DNA of 64,000 nucleotides from Lineus longissimus (lineage: Eukaryota > Nemertea > Pilidiophora > Heteronemertea > Lineidae). The stretch spans positions 3,224,001 to 3,288,000 of the forward strand of contig NC_088323.1 of assembly GCF_910592395.1 (NCBI RefSeq), read 5' to 3'. The translations under genes were made by a program, and so were the position numbers. The notes beneath the pieces are model-generated. The model was not told the DNA's origin, did no database searches, and worked only from the letters and a program-made list of their open reading frames with translations. This document shows positions 14,901 to 29,612 of this stretch, piece by piece. Every line of letters starts with the position of its first letter. The stretch's first letter is position 1.

Positions 14901-17900
14901 CGGGGTTATTCGCGAAATCTGCAAAATAAATGTTACATTCATATCATTTCAGGAAAAAGCGGTTGAGTATAATTATGAACAGTTTCAATCACTTTGTCTT
15001 GAATTCGCGTTTTCTATTTTGTCGTATAAAGACGCTCCCTTCAAATTGCTTGAAGTGAGGGAATAGATAGACATTAGCTAGTAGCGAGTTAAACCAAATG
15101 CTTTCCCTGTCAAGGTGGAATGATGAAATAGCGGATTTTCAGGAGTACGTTTTTTTTTCAACGTGCACCGAATTCCATCTGTTGTTTAGTTTCTTTTGTC
15201 CTCTTCCTCTTTACGGTGGAAGTTATGTTGACTTATTCTTTGCATTCGTATATATTCCAGTAATTCACGCATTATTTCGTCTGATGCACCATATGCAGAC
15301 AGTGAAAAACAATCTTTTAACGCGGGATAAAATATACCGATCATTGAGGCGCTGTGTACATGTAATTGACGACCTATGTTTAAATTTGTATTTCTGTATT
15401 TTGCATCTGTATTTGTCAGGCGCGTGTTAGGACCATGCACACCAGTAACCTGCATCGTTCTTTGTACTCGTTAGTACAATAATATCTACATATTATTGTT
15501 AAAGCCCTTTGTGTACACTGTCTTAGTTGAAGATTCGCCTTCGATGATATATTCACGGTCAACTCACCTTTTTTCATCCTTCCTTGAAGACTATTTCTGG
15601 GGCCCTTAAATACCCAATTGGCTAATTTAACCCGAACCCCTAAACTGTGTTTATTTTGCTGAAGACGAAATTAACTTCTTGAGCTTGTACCGATGCAGGT
15701 AGTATATCAATTCGAAAACGTTCGTCAATTAATCGCTGTTCTTTATATACATGTATCAAACTTATAGTGTCATTTTTTATTTTCCATTGATGTAATTTTC
15801 TATTTTAAAAATGGTGTCATTTTTTTGTAGCAAGAATTCTTTGAGGGTTCTTATCAAGCGAAGTATGTGAGGCAGCTGCTTAAACCACCAATAGTGTAGG
15901 TATTTAGACAAATTATTGTTCTTTCAACAACATTTACCCGGTATTAGGCCGACTTCATACTCCGAAGCAAGCGTCCGTATTGGAATCTCGCCGCATCGGA
16001 CGCACGCCAAGGCGTTTTACGTTTTTTAGTTTCGTCTTTATAGGGATATTAACGATGATTCGAAACCGAAACTGAAGGAGAGGCTCACAAAGAAGATAAA
16101 GTCGATGACATACACAAAGGTGTCGGGGTTCCGGTACTCGCCTCGCATTCTCTCTACCTATACTGCTGGAATTATTTTGCTCTTTCTGGCAAGTACTGAA
16201 AAATATCCAGGTTCTTCATATCATGTGATGCATTTTATTCATCTAAAATAATGAATAGGGAAATAGAGTAGAACAAGCTTCTTTACCAGTCATTCCCTTT
16301 ACCTTCATGAATCATGTGTACAGAAGCTTGAACAACTTGGCATGCAGAAGTAGTAATCCTATTACTAAATGTCTATGCCTATAATACATGTAGGTCTAGA
16401 AAAAACACCACGAGCCTCAACTCAGCTAGCAAGCTCCGTAAACTGTGTTGGGCGATTAGTCGTGTAAATGTAATGTTGGAAGAAAATAAAGACCACTTGG
16501 GAAACTTATTTTGTCAGAGAAGGCCGCCGTCTTGATATATAGTATACATTATGAAGACGTAGTCCGACTTGGAGTCGAATCACCATAGGTGGCAGACACT
16601 GATGCATTGCTCTTACCACTGCGCCACTCTGACCGCCCGAAATGATTTCTCGGACTATAGTTTTAACCAATCAATTTCGTTGTGAACATTGACTAAAACG
16701 TTTCGTTTGTATATTTGTTTCTCTGATTCATTTGCAGATTTCCTTCCAATCCTTCTCTAACCTCGTTCTGGCGATAAAAGCTGCCTTATATGTTTTAGGG
16801 TCAGGGATAGACCCCAAGGATAACAGGACGCTCGACGAGGTCTATGATAGTATCTCTATTGCTGCTGCAGGGAACGACAAATCTGGATTGGCTCGGTTAC
16901 TCTATCATTGGTTTCACACATTCTTAGGTGAGAAGCATCAGTGGTGTCATTTGGTTCATAATATAAATTTGTAAATAATAACGTGACCATCCCCCAACCC
17001 CATCTCAATCTAGCCCCTGGACTGTAATGCTTCAGCCTGGTCTTGTGGACAAAAACAGATTAGTCTCTTGGCTTCAGAGGTCGTTAAAAGAAAAAGCATG
17101 ATGTTTTCCAAATGTTGATCCCACCGCCGAGTTGTGCAATTGTGCAAGTTATATACGGCGTATGCGACATTCTTTATAGATTTAATCTGAGAGTAATTAG
17201 GTTAGCCTAAGGTTTAACGGTCACTCACATTATTTTGCAGTGCTCCTCTGCCTAGCCGTCACACTCTGCAGCATAATTGGCATCCTCCAAATCGCCCTTG
17301 GATTACGGGCTTACAGGTAAGTGTACTACATTGTATTCATGTAGCCATGTAGCCGGGTCTTTAATTTTTAGGCATCGTGTCCCATGGCAGGATTGGCATT
17401 TCCCATGGCAGAATTGGCATTTTGGAATCAGTCAGATCTGCGATTGCGAATTCCGCCCAGCCCCTGGTAGGTTGATTTGTGTTTAACTTCTAAAACTTAC
17501 CATTGAGGTAGTAGTACCTGAACTATAAGATGTAATCCAGATACATTACAGTTGTCATTTTCATTTCTGAAATTTTTCCAGGGAAGACCTATTAAATGCT
17601 CATAGTGGTGACTTCTCGAAGATTGGACCGCGTGACGGTTATAGCTCACTTATGGTAGGTCAATTAATGACACTTTCTTCATCGGAAAATACATGTGGAG
17701 TGAAACATATATTGAAAGATCTTGTGACCCGATGACTTGCTCGTTTGTGTTAGGTCCAGGATCACAATAAATATACATAATATATCGACCTATAAAGGGA
17801 GGCTGCGTATGGATAGTCTGACATTCACTCCATGAGCACCACAGGTGGTGAAGGTTCTAATGATGGAACGGTCTTATGCAATATGGTATTATTCATTAAG

Positions 17901-20900
17901 TCACCAATAGATGAGTTACATCTTGCCACCCGGCAGCGATTCCTCGTGTTAAAAAAAGTCACACCATGGTGTAATAACGGCAATTGAGGATGTAAAACAA
18001 AATAGAAACGCTTATAAAACACCAAAGGTGTCCGAGCTCTGAAAAACTGAGACCAGAAGAACCTCACTGAACACTCCAGGAGATCAATCGGAAATTTTAT
18101 GAAAATGATTTTTATTACAACCACCGGCGGGACTCGAACCCGCAATCCTCGGCTTAGGAGGCCGATGCCTTATCCATTGGGCCACGGTGGCAGTTGGCTT
18201 ACAGGAAATAAAGTAATTCTGCAAATGGTGACATGACAATGAAAGGTTTCATTGTTAAATATGCACTGTAGCCAATGCTTAGCTTGGCGGCAGAAGCAGT
18301 GGGATAGGACTACCAGGTGTTTTAACTAAAGGTTTCAAGATTTGCTCCGAATTTACAGGGGAAATTTGAACGGGGCCTTCGATGATCGTTCTTCTTCATA
18401 TTACAGTGATTCTTTACAATTTTTACCTGTTTGCAGAGATTACAGATTCCAAGTCATTCAACATTACTCAACACAATATATACTAGCATGTGGTTGATTT
18501 TTTTATACAGGTTGCATTTGTGAGATATTCGGGTTACCAGGTAGCATACATATTTTGGGGTAAGCGGCTCTTTTTGATTTCATATACGGATGTTCAGACT
18601 GTTTCCTAGCTACGTAATGTCAGAGCCAGCTTCCGCATGTTAGCCAAGTCCTTAGTATTTAGCTTGGCGGCAGAAGCATGGGCAAGGGCTATAATCTTAC
18701 TCAGGTCTTGTGTTTAAAGGACTATATGTCTGAGCAGCGGCCCTTTAAAAAAAGGAGAGCTTTACTTGAGAGACGGGACTGTCTTCTCGTATGAAGGATG
18801 TTAACACTGCCTCAGTACATGATAGTGTGTCTCTACCATTGAGTAGGTGGCCTCCCATTGTGAAATATGTACACGAAAACGAAATCTGACAAGAAACGTA
18901 CCTTGACTTTCGATCTTTAGGCAGCGGCAACACCCCTCACTCAATATGCTATCTTTACAGCATTCATCCTACAGTTTGTCGTTATCCTCCTCGTCCTGTG
19001 CGTGCTGGCCTACGTCATCTTCATCCCGATTATCTTTGGCAGAGCACTCTGGTTTATCCATTTGCTTAGGGATTATTGGTAAGTGCAGTACTGTTCAGGA
19101 GTAGTATCAGTTGATAATGCACGGCAACTTGCAGAGTTCTGCACGGTCGTAATGGGATCGGCTGCTGGTTTGCAGTACACGCAGTCACTGTTGCCAATAA
19201 ATAATGGTTAGACGTCTGACTACTAGATGTCATATCTGCCAGACTCTGATCCCACACGTGACTAATTGTAAGTCTGTAGCCCGACGTGACTAAGTCTGTA
19301 GACTTAACCGGCTGTATATCGTTTCACGATCAGATTGCAGCAGCTCTGACATCGAAACCTCATCACTTGGCTTCAGTATAAACATTCATTTTTCAGGCCA
19401 GTCATCGCCATCAGTATCGTCATCAGCCTGATATCTTCCTTATCGGCAAGATTCATATTCCTGCAGAAGCGGGGGAAGATATTTGCAATGAATAATAGGT
19501 ATGGGTGGGAGGGTAGTTGCAAGATGTGACCGATTACGTAATACAATGGTTAGACGCTACATTAACTTTAAAAACCTTTACACGTGGCTTTGTAATGGAG
19601 GACAACCACTTTAGCCAATTTCTTAATGTTACATTTCCCAATGTAAATATCGCGTTTTCAAATGGTCTACCATTTTTATCCTTTGTTTCAGACGACTCCT
19701 CTTTTGCGTGATGTACTTCCTATTTTTCTACAACGTCTTCGTCGGTTTCTTTTCCTGTATTCTGCGCATGCTCAAATCGATCGCATTTGGCCTGTTCTTC
19801 CTGAGCCGACTCGACAGCAGTACTCTCCCAAAGAAGTTTGAAAAGATGGATCCAGGTAACCAAGTTAAAACCTCGCCCCTGACTTTTTTGAAGAATTGAG
19901 GTCTTGCATCCTATCATGCATTTGTCATTTGCATAATGATCTATTCATCCCTGCCAACCAGTGAAAGATCAAAGCCCAGGGGACCTTAACTCTAACTGTT
20001 TGCAGGACATATATAACACGGATAACATGACACAACATAAAGATTTATATAGGGCACCTTTCCACCATGTGAACGTGTTCAAAGCGCCAAGCATCCTGAT
20101 ATAATTTGAATCATTTACCTATAGGTTTCAAAGCCTACGTCGGCCTGATCCACGTTGAGAACGCTCACACCCACCCAGTCCTGCTGACCTTCGTGAACAT
20201 GGTGAAAGAGATCGTACAATTACAGAGAGACAAGGATGAGGAGGAAAGCAAGGCCGAAAAGGAACCCTATAAAAAAATCGGTCATAGTGCCGAAGATGGT
20301 ACGTTGTCATGGTTACTGTTGCAACCTATAAATGAACTAATGCTGGCTGCCTGCGGCGGCCCTTTTTTCTCTTCGGTTTCGCTCAATGTATGGCGGCATG
20401 TAGAAGAAGCAGAGGCCGCTCAACTATACCTAGTATACCAGACTTATCAATACACCCCCACCCCCAACCTCAACGCGTTTTAGTACATTAGGCACGACTG
20501 AAAAAGGCCCGAGTCTAAAGATGGTTGATTAGAAGAAATAATTGACACCATTTCTCAATGAATTCCAGTGGTGGAGCTCGGAGCTAACATCGAAAAGAAA
20601 GAAGACGACAACAGGGAGGCCGTGGAGAAGAACGCAAGACGACGAAAGGCATTGCAGGCCCAGTGGTTCCTTGCCTACACCTTGCTCAACAACCTCCCGC
20701 TGAGGGCCACCAGGAAGCACTACATTGATGCTGAGAAAGAGAGGCTACAGAAACGGTTCAAGAAGCAGGCAGGCGAACTGGCCGTGGAGGTTGAGGACCC
20801 AGGAGCAGAGAATGATGGCCATGGACTGGGAGTCGAGCTGGCCACGGATTTTAAAGACCCAGGAGCAGAAAATGAGAAAAATAACGCAGCTTTTGCTAAG

Positions 20901-20924
20901 GGATTAGAAGTTTCTACGTTATGA
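11997..20924 (+). CDS. STRA6-like (RBP receptor / RBPR2 family) retinol transporter
   Basis: Seventeen exons join in frame to 2211 nt (736 aa): 11997-12070, 12319-12382, 13000-13085, 13361-13494, 13806-13975, 14060-14194, 15831-15895, 16044-16188, 16738-16927, 17241-17316, 17582-17654, 18511-18559, 18925-19078, 19397-19498, 19692-19855, 20125-20298, 20569-20924. Human STRA6 is 667 aa. The family moves retinol across the plasma membrane. Recognisable blocks are an N-glycosylation site (NQT) before CDHLIQRDLFYYW, the RMQLLPNILSGRPG stretch after the first membrane segment, SGYQVAYIFW, the FFYNVFVGFFSCILR segment, and MDPGFKAYVGLIHVENAHTH with its trailing HPVLLTF, which is the most family-typical stretch. 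The C-terminal tail is charged and repeats DPGAEN twice. The intron after exon 8 uses a GC donor (CTG|gcaagt at 16188). The ATG is chosen because its exon has the same length and phase as exon 1 of the divergent paralogue. Whether the ligand carrier is an RBP4-like lipocalin cannot be told from sequence. Confidence 0.92.
16560..16638 (-). repeat. tRNA-derived SINE fragment
   Basis: On the minus strand a box A (TGGCGCAGTGG, 16626-16616) is followed at tRNA-like spacing by a box B (GATTCGACTCC, 16581-16571). The ends do not pair into an acceptor stem, so it is a tRNA-derived repeat and not a tRNA gene. It lies in intron 8 of the STRA6-like gene. Confidence 0.55.
18119..18191 (-). tRNA. tRNA-Arg (anticodon CCT)
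   Basis: The minus strand reads GCCACCG, a D arm with AATGGATAAGGC, an anticodon stem-loop TCGGC-CTCCTAA-GCCGA giving anticodon CCT, a T arm with GGGTTCGAGTCCC, and a 3' acceptor strand CGGTGGT. The acceptor closes with a G-T pair at the end, as in other animal tRNA-Arg(CCT). A T run follows about 15-20 nt downstream. It is intact and lies antisense inside intron 11 of the STRA6-like gene. Confidence 0.95.
20040..20095. repeat. Short dispersed repeat in STRA6-like intron
   Basis: The stretch GGGCACCTTTCCACCATGTG followed by CAAAGCGCC resembles the copy at about 10631-10668. The pattern looks like a degenerate palindromic dispersed repeat. Confidence 0.4.
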
Positions 20925-24374
<3,450 letters not shown>

Positions 24375-24700
24375 GACAGGCTACTGGACAATACAAACTC
24401 GCCCAAAAAGTGGATCAATTAATTTTGCTCAGTACCTTATACATGTATAAAAAAACATTTTCACCTGATGGTGGCCAAATGATGACTCGTGAGTAAATTG
24501 CTGAAACAAAGTCAGATTCCGGCTCATACGAAACATGTAGTCCATCCATAAGTGTTATGTATACTATAATATGGATGAGTTTCTATTTTGTAAACTGATT
24601 TTCTTCTGTCAGTGTCAGAATCATAGTAGGTTTTCTAGTCAACTCCAATCAATTTAGATGTGAAGTTCATATTAATGAATATTTATGATGCTCTTAATGA

Positions 24701-24706
24701 AATAAA
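24701..24706 (+). terminator. Candidate polyadenylation signal of IDI1
   Basis: AATAAA about 330 nt after the IDI1 stop codon. The same hexamer is carried along in most array units because they copy this flank. Confidence 0.55.
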
Positions 24707-24766
24707 TAGACGTCATTTTGGACTAATTTTGTTTTGTTGGTGTAACTAAGAAATCAAGTGATGAAA

Positions 24767-24797
24767 GGTCTGTTCTCTGTTTTCCAGAGAACAGACC
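24767..24797. repeat. Perfect 13-bp hairpin (copy 1)
   Basis: GGTCTGTTCTCTG, a 5-nt loop TTTTC, then CAGAGAACAGACC. Identical stems recur at 26127-26157 and 26874-26904, and degenerate forms lie near 43166 and 50556. It marks the left border of each 49-bp minisatellite block and may be the centre of a foldback element. Confidence 0.85.
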
Positions 24798-24807
24798 CCA
24801 GCCCCAT

Positions 24808-25199
24808 CCACTACGTTCTGCAGGAGTTCTAATTGCTTTATGATTTCAAATTCTAGCCACTACGTTTTGCAGGAGTTCTAATTGCTTTATGATTTCAAAT
24901 TCTAGCCACTACGTTTTGCAGGAGTTCTAATTGCTTTATGATTTCAAATTCTAGCCACTACGTTCTGCAGGAGTTCTAATTGCTTTATGATTTCAAATTC
25001 TAGCCACTACGTTCTGCAGGAGTTCTAATTGCTTTATGATTTCAAATTCTAGCCACTACGTTCTGCAGGAGTTCTAATTGCTTTATGATTTCAAATTCTA
25101 GCCACTACGTTCTGCAGGAGTTCTAATTGCTTTGTAATTTCAAATTCTAGCCATTACGTTTTGCAGGAGTTCTTATTGCTTTATGATTTCAAATTCTAG
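24808..25199. repeat. 49-bp minisatellite, 8 copies
   Basis: Eight head-to-tail units of 49 bp starting CCACTACGTTYTGCAGG and ending TTTCAAATTCTAG, at 24808, 24857, 24906, 24955, 25004, 25053, 25102 and 25151. Units differ by only a few bases. There are no unique spacers. Confidence 0.95.
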
Positions 25200-25428
25200 C
25201 CAAAATGGCGGTGCCTACCTGTGGTGAACCCTTAATGGCGAATTTCGCTTCTTGGTCATGGCACCTTCAAAAATCTCCTCTGGCTCTGTGTCAAGAATGT
25301 GTATCTCAATCCACAACTCGCCTATACTGTGTTGATGCAACTTTTGGAAATAAGCACTATTAATCTTAGGAAAAGAAGCAGCAGCAATAACTAGGAAAAT
25401 GCGGAAGGAAAATATTAAAAATCTACGC

Positions 25429-25507
25429 CTCTCCGGCCGGGAATCGAACCCCGAACCCGGGTCTCCCGCGTGACAGGCGGGGATACTTACCACTATACTA
25501 CCGAAGA
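25429..25507 (-). pseudogene. tRNA-Asp(GTC) copy A, disrupted
   Basis: It matches the array tRNA-Asp but carries a 7-nt tandem duplication of GGGTTCG in the T arm, giving 79 instead of 72 nt. The duplicated box B and broken T stem should prevent a normal tRNA. Confidence 0.85.
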
Positions 25508-25785
25508 TTGCTGAGAGCTTGAAGTCAGATTCCAGATCATACGAAACATGTAGTCCACCCATAAGTGTTATGTATGATGTGGATGAGTTTCTATTTTGTA
25601 TTAAAAGTGATTTCTTCTGTCAGTAACAGAATCATAGTAGATTTTCTGGTCAACTCCAATCAATTTTGATGTGAAGTTCATATTAATTAATATTTATAAT
25701 GCTCTTAATGAAATAAATAGACTTAGCAAAAGAAGCAGCAGCAATAACTAGGAAAATGCGGAAGGAAAATATTAAAAATGTATGC

Positions 25786-25857
25786 CTCTCCGGCCGGGAA
25801 TCGAACCCGGGTCTCCCGCGTGACAGGCGGGGATACTTACCACTATACTACCGAAGA
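25786..25857 (-). tRNA. tRNA-Asp (GTC), copy B
   Basis: The minus strand gives TCTTCGG acceptor, D arm TAGTATAGTGGTAAGTA, anticodon stem-loop CCCGC-CTGTCAC-GCGGG (anticodon GTC), T arm CCGGGTTCGATTCCCGG, and 3' CCGGAGA plus a G discriminator. All stems pair. A TTTTT run follows about 10 nt downstream. Confidence 0.95.
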
Positions 25858-26126
25858 TTGCTGAGAGCTTGAAGTCAGATTCCACATCATACGAAACATG
25901 TAGTCCACCCATAAGTGTTATGTATGATATGGATGAGTTTCTATTTTGTATTAAAAGTGATTTTCTTCTGTCAGTTCAGAATCATAGTAGATTTTCTAGT
26001 CAACTCCAATCAATATTGATGTGAAGTTGATATTAATGAATATTTATAATGCTCTATTGAAATAAATATACGTCATTTTGGACTAATTTTGTTTTGTTGG
26101 TGTAACTAAGAAATCAAGTGATGAAA

Positions 26127-26157
26127 GGTCTGTTCTCTGCTTTCCAGAGAACAGACC
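26127..26157. repeat. 13-bp hairpin (copy 2)
   Basis: Same stem as the copy at 24767, loop CTTTC. It again precedes a 49-bp minisatellite block. Confidence 0.85.
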
Positions 26158-26167
26158 CCAGCCCCAT

Positions 26168-26314
26168 CCACTACGTTTTGCAGGAGTTCCAATTGCTTTA
26201 TGATTTCAAATTCTAGCCACTACGTTTTGCAGGAGTTCTTATTGCTTTATGATTTCAAATTCTAGCCACTACGTTTTGCAGGAGTTCCAATTGCTTTATG
26301 ATTTCAAATTCTAG
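26168..26314. repeat. 49-bp minisatellite, 3 copies
   Basis: Three units starting at 26168, 26217 and 26266, same family as 24808-25199. Confidence 0.92.
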
Positions 26315-26530
26315 CCAAAATGGCGTGCCTACCTGTGGTGAACCCTTAATGGCCCAATTTCGCTTCTTGGTCATGGCACCCTCAAAAATCCAATCTGGCT
26401 CTGTGTCAAGAATGTGTATCTCAATCCGCCACTCGCCTTTACTGTGTTGATGCAACTTTTGGAAATAAGCACTATTAATCTTTGGAAAAGAAGCAGCAGC
26501 AATAACTAGGAAAATATTAAAAATGTATGC

Positions 26531-26602
26531 CTCTCCGGCCGGGAATCGAACCCGGGTCTCCCGCGTGACAGGCGGGGATACTTACCACTATACTACCGAA
26601 GA
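26531..26602 (-). tRNA. tRNA-Asp (GTC), copy C
   Basis: 72 nt, identical to copy B in all stems and in the GTC anticodon. Confidence 0.95.
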
Positions 26603-26873
26603 TTGCTGAGAGCTTGAAGTCAGATTCCAGATCATACGAAACATGTAGTCCACCCATAAGTGTTATGTATGATATGGATGAGTTTCTATTTTGTATTAAA
26701 AGTGATTTTCTTCTGTCAGTCACAGAATCATAGTAGATTTTCTAGTCAACTCCAATCAATTTTGATGTGAAGTTCATATTAATGAATATTTATAATGCTC
26801 TTAATGAAATAAATAGACGTCATTTTGGACTAATTTTGTTTTGTTGGTGTAACTAAGAAATCAAGTGATGAAA

Positions 26874-26904
26874 GGTCTGTTCTCTGTTTTCCAGAGAACA
26901 GACC
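26874..26904. repeat. 13-bp hairpin (copy 3)
   Basis: Identical to the copy at 24767, including the TTTTC loop. Confidence 0.85.
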
Positions 26905-26914
26905 CCAGCCCCAT

Positions 26915-27219
26915 CCACTACGTTCTGCAGGAGTTCCAATTGCTCTATGATTTCAAATTCTAGCCACTACGTTTTGCAGGAGTTCTAATTGCTTTATGAT
27001 TTCAAATTCTAGCCACTACGTTTTGCAGGAGTTCAAATTGCTTCATGATTTCAAATTCTAGCCAAAATGGCGGTGCCTACCTGTGGTGAACCCTTAATGG
27101 CCAATTTCGCTTCTTGGTCATGGCACCTTCAAAAATCTCCACTGGCTCTGTGTCAAGAATGTGTATCTCAATCCACCACTTTGCAGGAGTTCCAATTGCT
27201 TCATGATTTCAAATTCTAG
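26915..27219. repeat. 49-bp minisatellite, 3 copies plus a rearranged partial
   Basis: Units start at 26915, 26964 and 27013. A fourth, partial unit at about 27175-27219 is joined to the middle of the following spacer (ATCCACCAC joined to TTTGCAGGAG), so 27062-27177 and 27220 onward duplicate the same spacer. This looks like an unequal-crossover joint. Confidence 0.85.
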
Positions 27220-27448
27220 CCAAAATGGCGGTGCCTACCTGTGGTGAACCCTTAATGGCCAATTTCGCTTCTTGGTCATGGCACCCTCAAAAATCTCCAC
27301 TGGCTCTGTGTCAAGAATGTGTATCTCAATCCACCACTCGCCTTTACTGTGTTGATGCAACTTTTGGAAATAAGCACTATTAATCTTAGCAAAAGAAGCA
27401 GCAGCAATAACTAGGAAAATGCGGAAGGAAAATATTAAAAATGTATGC

Positions 27449-27520
27449 CTCTCCGGCCGGGAATCGAACCCGGGTCTCCCGCGTGACAGGCGGGGATACT
27501 TACCACTATACTACCGAAGA
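27449..27520 (-). tRNA. tRNA-Asp (GTC), copy D
   Basis: 72 nt, identical to copy B. Confidence 0.95.
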
Positions 27521-27798
27521 TTGCTGAGAGCTTGAAGTCAGATTCCAGATCATACGAAACATGTAGTCCACCCATAAGTGTTATGTATGATATGGATGAG
27601 TTTCTATTTTGTATTAAAAGTGATTTTCTTCTGTCAGTAACAGAATCTTAGTAGATTTTCTAGTCAACTCCAATCTATTTTGATGTGAAGTTCATATTAA
27701 TGAATATTTATAATGCTCTATTGAAATAAATAGACTTAGTAAAAGAAGTAGCAGCAATGACTTGGAAAATGCGGACGGAAAATATTAAAAATCTATGC

Positions 27799-27870
27799 CT
27801 CTCCGGCCGGGAATCGGACCCGGGTCTCCCGCGTGACAGGCGGGGATACTTACCACTATACTACCGAAGA
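27799..27870 (-). pseudogene. tRNA-Asp(GTC) copy E, T-loop variant
   Basis: Same as copy B except that the T loop reads GGTCCGATTCC instead of GGTTCGATTCC. This changes the invariant T at position 55 and weakens box B. It is probably inactive or poorly transcribed. Confidence 0.7.
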
Positions 27871-28052
27871 TTGCTGAGAGCTTGAAGTCAGATTCAAGAT
27901 CATAGGAAACATGTAGTCCACCCATAAGTGTTATGTATGATATGGATGAGTTTCTATTTTGTATTAAAAGTGATTTTCTTCTGTCAGTAACAGAATCATA
28001 GTAGATTTTCTAGTCAACTCCAATCAATTTTGATGTGAAGTTCATATTAATT

Positions 28053-28922
28053 ACTATTTACTAGCATATACCCATGGAGCGGACAAAGTTGAAATGTAAT
28101 ATACATTAGTTAAATGGGCACGATGATTGAACTACATTAAATTTCTAACGTTACTGAAGTTTTATTAAAGGTTAAACACGCAATGAACTGCATTTAGGGA
28201 CTTATTTCTGCTATCTACATGCAGCCCCCAATAGATTGATTGGAGTACGCTATTTTACACAATACATTGAGACCAGTGACAGCAGGTCCTATTCCAAATA
28301 AGGCCCTCACATATTAGGCATATCACCTACCCACTCCCGTACCCAATGCCACTGTCGGACCAAAGCCAGGTGCATGGAGAGATGCAGAACGCAATTCAAA
28401 CTGACAACATCAGTCAGTAAAGAATAAATCAAAGAGCAAGCGCTGGCCACTGTACATATTTTGTCCATCCTGGCATAACTGTTTATTGATACCCTGACTG
28501 CATGTTCCGGTAGGCCACTCTGCAGAATTTGCCTTATCACTCAGGTCAGTGTTTCTCGAATAGAACTAAAATAGAATAGGCTAATCATTAATCTCCCTGC
28601 TAATACCCTGCACCATGGACCAGGTTGTGTAGCACTACATACGTGCTGGAAGCTAATACTGATGTGGCAGGGAGAATATGCGTGAAATTTGTGTATGCTT
28701 TTGAGAATGAGCGGAGCTCTCCAATCGACGTGCTCTCTGAAAAGTTGTTATTTATTCTAAAACCACGAAGATATTCGACGTATGACACCCTCAGTGACAC
28801 TCTTACGTATGATCCAGACCTACGAAGCCAAAGGTTGCAAGAATTCGACGCATTTCCAAGGCCCAATTTTGAAACAAAAATTACCTCCTAATTAGCGGCC
28901 ACAACGCGCATTATAGTATAGA
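28053..28922. repeat. ~870-bp insert in array unit, copy 1
   Basis: Compared with units lacking it, about 870 bp is inserted between TTCATATTAAT and ATAATGCTCT of the IDI1-derived spacer. It holds open frames of 77 aa (minus, 28540-28307) and 88 aa (plus, 28625-28891). Neither shows a domain I know, and the plus frame overlaps another open frame on the opposite strand. The other copies are at about 29613-30482 and 41590-42455. Its origin is unknown. Confidence 0.7.
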
Positions 28923-29010
28923 TAATGCTCTAATGAAATAAATAGACTTAGGAAAAGAAGCAGCAGCAATAACTAGGAAAATGCGGAAGGAAAATATTAA
29001 AAATGTACGC

Positions 29011-29082
29011 CTCTCCGGCCGGGAATCGAACCCAGGTCTCCCGCGTGACAGGCGGGGATACTTACCACTATACTACCGAAGA
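29011..29082 (-). tRNA. tRNA-Asp (GTC), copy F, one T-stem change
   Basis: 72 nt. One base differs from copy B (CCTGGGTTCG in the T stem), turning a C-G pair into a T-G wobble. It can still fold, so function is possible. Confidence 0.8.
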
Positions 29083-29360
29083 TTGCTGAGAGCTTGAAGT
29101 CAGATTCCAGATCATACCAAACATGTAGTCCACCCATAAGTGTTATGTGTGATATGGATGAGTTTCTATTTTGTATTAAAAGTGATTTTCTTCTGTCAGT
29201 AACAGAATCTTAGTAGATTTTCTAGTCAACTCCAATCAATTTTGATGTGAAGTTCATATTAATGAATATTTATAATGCTCTATTGAAATAAATAGACTTA
29301 GTAAAAGAAGTAGCAGCAATGACTTGGAAAATGCGGCTGGAAAATATTAAAAATCTATGC

Positions 29361-29432
29361 CTCTCCGGCCGGGAATCGAACCCGGGTCTCCCGCGTGACA
29401 GGCGGGGATACTTACCACTATACTACCGAAGA
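29361..29432 (-). tRNA. tRNA-Asp (GTC), copy G
   Basis: 72 nt, identical to copy B. It lies exactly 1562 bp after copy E, marking a higher-order repeat period. Confidence 0.95.
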
Positions 29433-29612
29433 TTGCTGAGAGCTTGAAGTCAGATTCCAGATCATACGAAACATGTAGTCCACCCATAAGTGTTATGTAT
29501 GATATGGATGAGTTTCTATTTTGTATTAAAAGTGATTTTCTTCTGTCAGTCACAGAATCATAGTAGATTTTCTAGTCAACTCCAATCAATTTTGATGTGA
29601 AGTTCATATTAA

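Larger units (their letters stand above)
24508..24806. repeat. Founder copy of the array spacer (IDI1 3' flank)
   Basis: Sequence just downstream of the IDI1 stop, from AAAGTCAGATTCCGG through ACATGTAGTCCA, ATGGATGAGTTTCTATTTTG and GAAATAAATAGACGTC, recurs with few changes beside each tRNA-Asp copy down to 42.7 kb. It differs from all the array copies (for example CCATCCATAAGTG against CCACCCATAAGTG), so it is probably the parental copy. Confidence 0.75.

Noticed and set aside
14610-15455. Several 89-118-aa frames in STRA6-like intron 6
   Set aside because: AT-rich intronic sequence; frames overlap on both strands and have no family resemblance.
24808-25199. CRISPR-like array
   Set aside because: Units are directly adjacent with no unique spacers, and the genome is eukaryotic. 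It is a minisatellite. The same applies to 50090-50335.
26517-29553. Minus-strand open frames reading MGGLHVSYDLES and SIPACHAGDPGS, repeated across the array
   Set aside because: The SIPACHAGDPGS part is simply the tRNA-Asp gene translated, and the rest is IDI1-derived spacer. These are not proteins.
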